Assembly: GCF_008641105.1 (NCBI RefSeq)
Contig: NZ_VTTI01000015.1
Coordinates: 10,547 to 74,546 of the forward strand
DNA length: 64,000 nt
Direction: 5' to 3'
DNA from: Halopseudomonas salina
Lineage (GTDB): Bacteria > Pseudomonadota > Gammaproteobacteria > Pseudomonadales > Pseudomonadaceae
A program made the translations under genes and the position numbers. Below, in pieces: positions 57,728 through 64,000 of this stretch; position 1 is the first letter of the stretch; every line of letters begins with the position of its first letter. The notes below the pieces were generated by a model that saw only the letters and a list, made by a program, of their open reading frames with translations, was not told the origin of the DNA and ran no database searches.

Positions 57728-59402
57728 GGCCCAGAGTGTGTAAAAACGCCAGAACGGATTTCCGTCACGGTCTATAGCGAGCCTTTCTCGAGCTGAGAAC
57801 CTGATCAAGCTTATGACCACTGCGAAGGGGGCATGAGACAATCCAGCAACGCCCTGGAGCCCTCTCAGAGGCAGCGTAGGCGAGTAAAGCCAGGGCTTTT
57901 ACGCTGTCAGGGCCTCTAGCAAGCTGACGGTGCCTATGATTTTCATCACCCGTTTCAGGTTGTAAGCGAGCACATTCAGGCTCATCTCAGCACTCACCCC
58001 ATTGAGCTTTCGCGTCAGGAAGTGCGACGCGCCCATCCATTGTTTGAGCGTCCCGAAGGGATGTTCAACGGTTCGTTTTCGAACCTTCATCATCTCGGGT
58101 GCTCTGCTGAGCCGGTGCTGCATTTCTTCCAGCACTGCTTCATGCTCCCAGCGCCGAATTCGCCGCTGCTTGCTCGGCGTGCACTGCGATTTCAATGCGC
58201 AGCTTTGGCAATTTGAGCTCCAGTACCGATGCAGTTTCATGCCGTTCTCAACGCTGGAGAAACGCCAAATCAAAGTCTCGCCAGCCGGACAAGTGTATGC
58301 GTTTGCCGCCGCGTCATAGATAAATGCGTCGTTGTTGAGTCGCCCATCGGCTTTGGCTGCGGAGGTCATTGGCTTGGGTACATAGGTGACGATACCTGCG
58401 TCGTGACAAGCCAGGATTTCCCCGCTTTTGAAGTACCCACGGTCAGCTACCACCGACAGCTTTTCTGTTCCCATCGCCTCGCGGGCTTGCTTGGCAATAG
58501 GGCTGAGCTGATCGCGGTCGGACCCGACGTTGGTCACCTCATGAGCGACGATTAAATGGTGCTTGGTATCGACCGCTGTCTGCACGTTGTAGCCAACGAT
58601 TCCTGTGCCGCGAGTCATCATGGAGCGGGCATCTGGATCCGTCAGTGATACCTGCTTATCCGGTGATTCATTGAGCTGAGTTTCGATCAATTGAAGCTCT
58701 TTCATTTGCGCCTTCAGCTTGGCGATTCTTTCTTCCAGGTGCACGACATTGGCGTCAGAGGCTGGACGATCCTGTTGATCAGCAGCATCGAGCGCTGTCA
58801 GGTACCGATTAATACTTGCTTCGATTTCCTCCATCCGCCGCTTCAATTTGGCGCTGGTGAAATTGCGATCTCGGTTGTTGACCGCCTTGAATTTGCTGCC
58901 ATCGATGGCAATCAGGCTTCCGGCGAATAACCCTAACTGCTGACAGAGCACAACGAACTGACGGCAGACGCCACGGATAGCCTTACCGTTGTCCTTTCGA
59001 AAATTAGCGATAGTCTTGAAATCAGGCATCAAGCGACCGGTCAGCCACATCAACTCGACGTTGCGTTGCGCTTCTCGTTCAAGGCGTCGGCTGGATTGAA
59101 TGCGGTTGAGGTAACCGTAGATGTAGATCTTCAGCAGGATCGAGGGATGATAAGCAGGCCGACCAGTATCAGCGGGGATGGCGCTTTCAAAACCCAGCTT
59201 CACTAGGTCGAGTTCGTCGACAAAGACATCGACCACTCGCACCGGATTGGTATCGTTGACGTAGTCGTCGAGGCTCTCGGGCAGTAAGTTGCTTTGGCCT
59301 CGATGCTCACCTTGAATGAAGCGCTTCATGGACGATCCTTGCGATGAAATCCCGAGAAATCATAGCAAGGGTTTGAGACAGCGTTTTTACACACTCTGGG
59401 CC
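57728..59402 (-). mobile_element. IS1182-family insertion sequence
   Basis: The element is bounded by perfect 22-bp terminal inverted repeats (57728-57749 and 59381-59402, GGCCCAGAGTGTGTAAAAACGC). It holds one intact transposase gene. Outside the ends, CCGCTA (57720-57725) and TAGCGG (59405-59410) form the arms of a palindrome, so the element apparently sits in the loop of a stem. GGCC at both ends may be a target duplication. It separates the viperin group from the DUF3883 and methyltransferase-HNH genes. Confidence 0.9.
57899..59329 (-). CDS. IS1182-family DDE transposase
   Basis: The 476-residue transposase begins MKRFIQGEHRGQSNLLPESLDDYV. It has the family residues in IDGSKFKAVNN (first Asp), VVADRGYFKSGE (second Asp) and RTVEHPFGTLKQWMG (Glu). 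The central coiled segment and a Cys cluster (CQSCALKSQCTPSKQ) are typical of IS1182 members. It is full length, with no stop or frameshift, so the element may still be active. Confidence 0.93.
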   Translation of the reverse strand: MKRFIQGEHRGQSNLLPESLDDYVNDTNPVRVVDVFVDELDLVKLGFESAIPADTGRPAYHPSILLKIYIYGYLNRIQSSRRLEREAQRNVELMWLTGRLMPDFKTIANFRKDNGKAIRGVCRQFVVLCQQLGLFAGSLIAIDGSKFKAVNNRDRNFTSAKLKRRMEEIEASINRYLTALDAADQQDRPASDANVVHLEERIAKLKAQMKELQLIETQLNESPDKQVSLTDPDARSMMTRGTGIVGYNVQTAVDTKHHLIVAHEVTNVGSDRDQLSPIAKQAREAMGTEKLSVVADRGYFKSGEILACHDAGIVTYVPKPMTSAAKADGRLNNDAFIYDAAANAYTCPAGETLIWRFSSVENGMKLHRYWSSNCQSCALKSQCTPSKQRRIRRWEHEAVLEEMQHRLSRAPEMMKVRKRTVEHPFGTLKQWMGASHFLTRKLNGVSAEMSLNVLAYNLKRVMKIIGTVSLLEALTA

Positions 59403-59469
59403 GTTAGCGGACTGTCGTTGCCCACGGAAATTTATTAGCCCTAGCGGATCCCTTGTGTGCCGAAGCCTG

Positions 59470-60312
59470 TCACGAACCCAACGACGCAAGATAGGTGACC
59501 GGATCAAGTCGGAGCCGCTGATGCATGTCTCCTGTCAGAGCGAACATTCTTGGTTTCGTCCTGAATTCAAAAAGCCGATAGAGGTGATAACGCTCGGACG
59601 TCACCTTGGAAAACTCAACCTCGTTGCGGCTGATGTAGAAGGGCGTTGCTTTTGCAAACGCAGTGGTCTTCACTTCGATAAACCTTTCCCTACCGTCGGT
59701 TTCAAACGAGAGGATGTCATAGCCGACACCATCTCCTCGCTTAATTGAAGTGTGTTCCACCTTGCCAGCAAGCGATCCGAAGCCACTGCGTTCTAAACGC
59801 TGTTGCTCGTAGCTAAGCACTAATTCTTCCCCAGCAAGACCAAGCGCGCGGTTTCGGGCTTCTCGCGCCACGTAGTCGCGCTTTGTGGCCAAAAATCTCG
59901 GTTGATAGGCGGATTCGTTGATTTCTATTGGCTGCGGCGTTTGCTCAATCCAGCAGTCAAAGTCCACTCCCATTGGGACGATTGCAGGTTGCTCGCTAGC
60001 ATGGCGTGCGGCCTGGTCGAATATTGGGTCGTTTACTAGCGTCTCTACGACAGCTTCGACGAGCAGCGCTTGGTAATTACCAAGCGGTTTGTAACCGACG
60101 ATCCACGGGCACTCGAGTTCATGCAAGACGGCGCTGATATTTTGATGCTTACGCTCAATGGAGCCTTCTGACCGATCTTGCAAAAGTACCTGCAAGGCTC
60201 GCCGGTGGTGGGTTTTACTGTATTTTTGCCCATTGAGCTCCTGTACAAGCATTCTCTTGTAATCAGCGACCGCTAAGCGGACTTCTTCCTGGGTCCAGGG
60301 TCCGTTCGCCAT
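59470..60312 (-). CDS. DUF3883-domain nuclease-like protein
   Basis: The 280-residue protein has an N-terminal helical region (WTQEEVRLAVADYKRMLVQELNG). Its C-terminal DUF3883 domain contains GVGYDILSFE and FIEVKTT, that is, a D...ExK arrangement like PD-(D/E)XK nucleases. DUF3883 proteins are frequent in restriction and other defence loci. It follows the methyltransferase-HNH gene by about 110 bases in the same direction, and the IS element lies right behind it. Confidence 0.8.
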   Translation of the reverse strand: MANGPWTQEEVRLAVADYKRMLVQELNGQKYSKTHHRRALQVLLQDRSEGSIERKHQNISAVLHELECPWIVGYKPLGNYQALLVEAVVETLVNDPIFDQAARHASEQPAIVPMGVDFDCWIEQTPQPIEINESAYQPRFLATKRDYVAREARNRALGLAGEELVLSYEQQRLERSGFGSLAGKVEHTSIKRGDGVGYDILSFETDGRERFIEVKTTAFAKATPFYISRNEVEFSKVTSERYHLYRLFEFRTKPRMFALTGDMHQRLRLDPVTYLASLGS

Positions 60313-60425
60313 GTTTACTATTCCTTATAGCCCCGTACGGGCGTCAATGAGATTCCAGATTTTAGGTCAATTGCGCTCGTCGTCAGGCCAGCTCGCTATT
60401 ACCTACTTTGATAGGCAACAGAAAT

Positions 60426-62130
60426 TCAGGTAAGCGACCACTCCGCTAATTGCTGACTGGCCTTCAACTTCGCCCGCTGATGCTGCATTGCCGCAAATAT
60501 CTCATCCAACCCGCTCTGTGGCGTAACCAGCGGCAGCGCAGCTTCAGCCTCAATCAAAAACCGCTCCGAGAATTTCGGCTCCGAAACATAGGCTTCGCCC
60601 CACCAATCGAGGATCAGCTCTTTTGAGTTCTCCAGGAGCAGGGCGGAGGGAAGCTTGTCGCCTTTTTTGCTGTTAATGGCTTCTGCTGCGGGCACAAGAT
60701 TCCACAGGTCGTTATTGAACCAACGGGCCCAGGGGGAAACAGTGATCCACCGCGTAGCGGTCGGGACGGAGTTGTTTCTGGCTCCAGACGCACGAAATGT
60801 CGCGGCCACCTAGCTGCATTGCCGCAATACGGCTTCTGACTTCGGCGGTATCGCGTCTGTCTTCATTCCATTGCAAGGCGCGTTCGTACACGCTCGGATC
60901 GTACTGCATGCTCCACGAGCGCATCAGCCGGGTCCATTCACTCAGTATGGCGGGCTCCAGCCAGCAGGCGTGCTGGGAAAAGGTCTGCCATAGGTAGGTC
61001 GGCACTCTGAATGTGCCGAAGTCGCTCAGCGTTTGTTTGTTGCATTGCCAACTGCCTTTTGGAATCCGTCTGGAGACCCGGTTGCACTCGAATACCGGTT
61101 TGTCCTGGCCTGGATAGGTGATGTATTTGGCAGGCATAGCTTCGATGTTGGTGCAGATATTTTTCAGGGTCGCGATCAGGTTCAACGAGGTCTCTGGATC
61201 GAATGTGGCACCTACACGCAGATCGTAAGGGGAGAGGGTGTTCAGCTTGTAAAAATGACCACTGCTGGCCCAGCCGTAGCCTGTTTGGTTTTCATGGACG
61301 GCTGTCGGGGTCTGGATCAGGTTGTGCTTTAGCACCAGGGGCATGTACATCTTCAGCCAGTAGAGCGCAACCAGACCGAAGGGTATCTCCACCCAGGCTT
61401 CGTCCCGCCTGGTGACCATGCCGGGTGCGCCTTCGGCTATGCGGATCAGGGCGCGTAATAAGCCGAGTTTGTAGGAGGCGGATTTATTGTCATTGACGAT
61501 GATATGTCTGAGCAGCGGCAGGCTGCCGCTGCCATCGTCGGGCAACACAAAGGCCATGCAGTCCCACTCGATGCTTGGGCGGGTGGCGTCGGGTTGCCGG
61601 GTTATCACCTTTGGGGCAAGGGCGCGACCCTGGGCAAGTATCTGGATTTGCTGGGCTGTGACTGGATGAAAGCGCTTTTCTTTGTCTTCGCCAATACGCA
61701 ACGAGATCACCAGAATGCCGCCTGGGGCCAACAGGTCGCTGACGATGCGCATGGCGCGCTCGTGCTGGTCAGGCCGCAGGTGCATCCATACGGCGCTGAT
61801 CAGGATCAGCTGGAAACGCTGGTCGAGCGAGCGCAAGCGTTTCAGGTCGGGGAGGGCGTCATCCAGCCAGGTTACCGAGCCGGGCCTGCAGTGTTGGGCT
61901 GTGGTGCTGGCCTGGCCCAGCTGTCGAAGTTTCTCGCTGGGCTCTACGGCGGTGACGGTCCAGCCCAGCTTGGCGAGCCAGCATGCGTCCCGTCCGGAAC
62001 CCGCGCCGATATCACAGGCTATGCCAGGTTGGGCTGGCAACAGGTGCCGCCAGGCAGAATGAACGACCTCCGGGTCTACAGCCTGGTAGGCAGCAAAGAG
62101 CTCGTCCGCACGTTCGATGTAGTAATCCAT
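60426..62130 (-). pseudogene. SAM methyltransferase-HNH endonuclease protein, frameshifted
   Basis: The N-terminal part is a class I methyltransferase with motif I CDIGAGSGRDACWLAK. A middle domain follows, then an HNH nuclease part beginning DRYAVDHCFP. The frame then breaks: one base too many in the G5 run at 60732-60736 (C5 on the coding strand) shifts out of frame and stops soon after, at about residue 473. The next frame continues with WARWFNNDLWNLVPAAE, which completes the expected HNH core. Removing one base restores a protein of about 567 residues. It may be a real mutation or a sequencing error. Confidence 0.8.
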
Positions 62131-62233
62131 GTAATGACATCTCCGTCTCAAGCGAGTGTATCGGTTGGGTAGGGGGTGTCAATCGAGTAGGGCAAGGACT
62201 GTCAGTCCGGGCTCACCTGTATCTAGTTCGTTT

Positions 62234-62294
62234 GTCATGTCGATTTTCTAGGAATATTTCGACATGACGAAGTGTTGTGTCGAAGACCTCGACA
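62234..62294. promoter_or_regulatory. Tandem TGTCGA/TCGACA inverted repeats
   Basis: GTCATGTCGA (62234-62243) and TCGACATGAC (62259-62268) are perfect inverted repeats with a 15-base spacer. TGTCGA and TCGACA recur as a second pair at 62278-62283 and 62289-62294. Four half-sites lie in the gap between the methyltransferase-HNH gene and the lipoprotein gene. This is a candidate operator for a dimeric repressor. Confidence 0.5.
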
Positions 62295-62401
62295 TATCTG
62301 ATTGGAGAATTTCAAGCGAATCCGCAGCCCGCACCTGGGGGGCAGGTGCGGATGGAGCGGTATTTTGAGGTCAGGGAACCTTTTAAGCATGTGCTCTGGC
62401 G

Positions 62402-62737
62402 TTACTGCGCTGGCACCCAGCCGTCTTTGGATTTGGCCATTAACACCTCCGAGCGTTGTACGGAGCGACCGGTAATAGGGGTTGTCGCATCCACGTCCAC
62501 ATCACAGAGGTAGACATTGGTGCGTTGTTCTTCGCAGCTATGAATGGTGACGGCGTGGATGTCGACTTTCAGCATGCTGGACATGTTCTCGCCGCCGATC
62601 TCACCCAGCATCCCGGACATCTGGTTCATCTGGGCTTCCAAAAGGGTCTTGACGTCGTCTTCCGATGGCCCGCTTGAGCAGGCGCTGAGCAGGAGGCTTG
62701 AGCCCAGCAGGAACGCTCCGTAAATGGCTTTTTTCAT
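62402..62737 (-). CDS. Small lipoprotein of unknown function
   Basis: The 111-residue protein has a lipoprotein signal (AFLLGSSLLLSAC) and a mature part with Cys residues in HSCEEQRTNVYLCDVD. That part may hold a disulfide. No enzyme motif is seen. I chose ATG 62737 because it begins a normal n-region (MKKAIYG). The frame is open to 62803 upstream. Homologous small lipoproteins of this kind are common in gamma-proteobacteria and remain unnamed. Confidence 0.8.
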   Translation of the reverse strand: MKKAIYGAFLLGSSLLLSACSSGPSEDDVKTLLEAQMNQMSGMLGEIGGENMSSMLKVDIHAVTIHSCEEQRTNVYLCDVDVDATTPITGRSVQRSEVLMAKSKDGWVPAQ

Positions 62738-62926
62738 TCTGATTCCCGGCGGTGTTTTTGTTGTGAGCGAGGTTATGCCAGATAGCAGGGCGGGGCAATA
62801 CAAGGCCTTACGCTGATTGCTCCACCGGAGCCCGATACTCTGAGGTTTTGTTATAAAGGTAAAAACAGGGCCTGTGGAAAGCCCCTGTAATGCAGGGGCT
62901 TCTGTTCAACTACTGCGGCTTGTCAC

Positions 62927-63487
62927 CTATTTATACGCCGTAAACATCAAGGTACCCCGGATCTGGTCGAGTTCGCCGTCGGCTCCGCGCAGGGTAATCG
63001 ACCATTCTTTCTGGGTGTCTGCTTCATGATGTACGTCAGCCAGGGTATTGAGCCTTGGATCAAGCCAACTGAAGCTGCCTGAGTCAGACAAAGTGACCCA
63101 GGTTGGGTCTGCGCTGGTGTCACTCGCTGTTCCATCCGAGGCCAAGGCGGCTGGCTTGTCGTTTGATGCCCCCCAGCTCGGGCTGGCGGTATTAACCGAT
63201 ACACCGGTGCGTGTGAACTGCAAGAAGGCTTCGCCCTCTACACCCAGCACGGTCAAGGGTTGCTCTCCGTTATAGCGAAGCATTATTCCCGGCCTGGGCG
63301 CGCTTAGAATCAAGCTGCTCAGGCCCTGGATATCAGGTCGGGCCGTAATGCTGGCCTTGACGAACCCCTCTGGCACATCGTCCAGTTCGAGGGCGCCGTG
63401 CGCACCTGCCAGCCCGGAGGCTGACAGGCACGCGAGGCCGAACAAAACGAGACCCGTACAGGCGGTTCTTGTTTGTTCGATGATCAT
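62927..63487 (-). CDS. Secreted protein of unknown function
   Basis: The 186-residue protein has an N-terminal signal (CTGLVLFGLACLSASGLAGA). The mature part looks beta-rich (LRYNGEQPLTVLGVEGEAFLQ). AAGGAG precedes the ATG. It follows the galactose-oxidase-like gene by 16 bases in the same direction, so the two are probably one operon and both act outside the cytoplasm. I do not recognise the family. Confidence 0.7.
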   Translation of the reverse strand: MIIEQTRTACTGLVLFGLACLSASGLAGAHGALELDDVPEGFVKASITARPDIQGLSSLILSAPRPGIMLRYNGEQPLTVLGVEGEAFLQFTRTGVSVNTASPSWGASNDKPAALASDGTASDTSADPTWVTLSDSGSFSWLDPRLNTLADVHHEADTQKEWSITLRGADGELDQIRGTLMFTAYK

Positions 63488-63503
63488 TTGTTTCTCCTTG
63501 CGA

Positions 63504-64000
63504 TTACAGGATGTCGAGGGTTGACTCGATAATGCCGTCAGCCGTAACAACGTCGGTTGAGGCCATCACCGGCGCCATGCAAGCCAGACTGCTATTGACC
63601 ACCGTAATCGGTGCTGCCTCCGAAGGTACGCGACCTTCTGCGGTGTTTTTGCTGACAAACAACATGTACTCACCAGCAGGCACCACATTGTGATTGTTTG
63701 GCATTGTCAGCGTCAGTTTGTTGCCAGGGCCCTTGACGATATTCAGCTCGATCGCGCGCTGATCGCCGTCAATCAGGTGGGTCATTACCGTTCTTCTGAT
63801 CAGCAGTGCCTTGTCGACCTGGTCAGCCTGATCCACTTTGATGTTGAAGCGATTTCCGATGGTCAGACTGCTCGGCGCACGTTGAATCTGCGGGCGGTCA
63901 CTGCGCATTGCGTAGGGCAAAAAAGGGGGCCAGTCCCAGGCCCTGCAGGTCCACAAAGGTCAGGTAGGCGGTGTTGATCGGCGAGTGACCGGCAACCATT
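63504..64000 (-). pseudogene. C-terminus of a galactose-oxidase-like protein, partial and frameshifted
   Basis: The visible part contains a DUF1929 early-set domain: RPQIQRAPSSL, VMTHLIDGDQRAIELN and PAGEYMLFVSKN, as in galactose-oxidase-like kelch proteins. The gene runs off the window. Upstream, the domain's frame has a stop at 63960-63962, while another frame is open from the window end and reads HSPINTAYLTFVDLQGLGLAPF. One extra base in the T6 run (A6 at 63919-63924 on the plus strand) joins the two. The shift may be genuine or a sequencing error. Confidence 0.6.

Noticed and set aside
1..64000. CRISPR arrays
   Set aside because: No regularly spaced direct repeats with unique spacers and no cas-like genes were seen.

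Overview
The window looks like a chromosomal segment of a Pseudomonadaceae bacterium, most like Pseudomonas or Halopseudomonas. I infer this from a pqq/erc/exa (ped) alcohol-oxidation locus whose gene order follows the regions I recall from P. aeruginosa PA1975-PA1992 and P. putida PP_2664-PP_2679, and from the moderately high-GC codon use. No rRNA or intact tRNA gene was seen, and no database search was possible, so family names rest on motif recognition.

Positions 1-32000 are a PQQ and alcohol-oxidation island. pqqABCDE and a pqqH-like S9 peptidase come first, followed by a NosR-like membrane iron-sulfur flavoprotein on the other strand, ercA, the sensor kinase ercS, the M16 peptidase pqqF and a porin. 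A FIST protein with an ErcS'-type hybrid kinase and the convergent LuxR-type regulator ErbR/AgmR come next, then a four-gene ABC-transporter and beta-propeller operon, and the ExaD/ExaE (PedS2/PedR2) two-component pair. The region ends with two quinoprotein alcohol dehydrogenases. One carries a Ser two residues after the catalytic Asp (the calcium type) and one carries an Asp there (the lanthanide type). A cytochrome c550 and a periplasmic binding protein lie between them. No aldehyde dehydrogenase is present. A CTACTTTrG-like motif recurs upstream of several of these genes and may be a shared operator.

Positions 32000-44500 hold a lipase-like hydrolase and an operon of two lipoprotein sulfatases with dockerin-like tails, translationally coupled to an octaheme cytochrome c with a Ser-Glu linker. 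Then come a secreted amidohydrolase, a bacterial PH-domain protein coupled to a YgjP-like metalloprotease, and two cation-diffusion-facilitator-like proteins.

Positions 44500-62150 are a defence-like accessory region. It starts with a DUF433-type antitoxin fused to the remnant of its DUF5615 toxin. A complete type I restriction-modification system (hsdR, fic, hsdM, hsdS) follows, with a Fic AMP-transferase inserted behind a striking double inverted repeat. A leftward group then contains a 720-residue protein I cannot assign, a prokaryotic viperin and a tiny HicA-like protein overlapping it. Beyond these are an IS1182-family element inserted in a palindrome, a DUF3883 nuclease-like protein, and a methyltransferase-HNH protein broken by a one-base frameshift in a homopolymer.

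Positions 62150-64000 return to ordinary envelope genes: a small lipoprotein, a secreted protein, and the C-terminal early-set domain of a galactose-oxidase-like protein that runs off the window and also shows a homopolymer frameshift.
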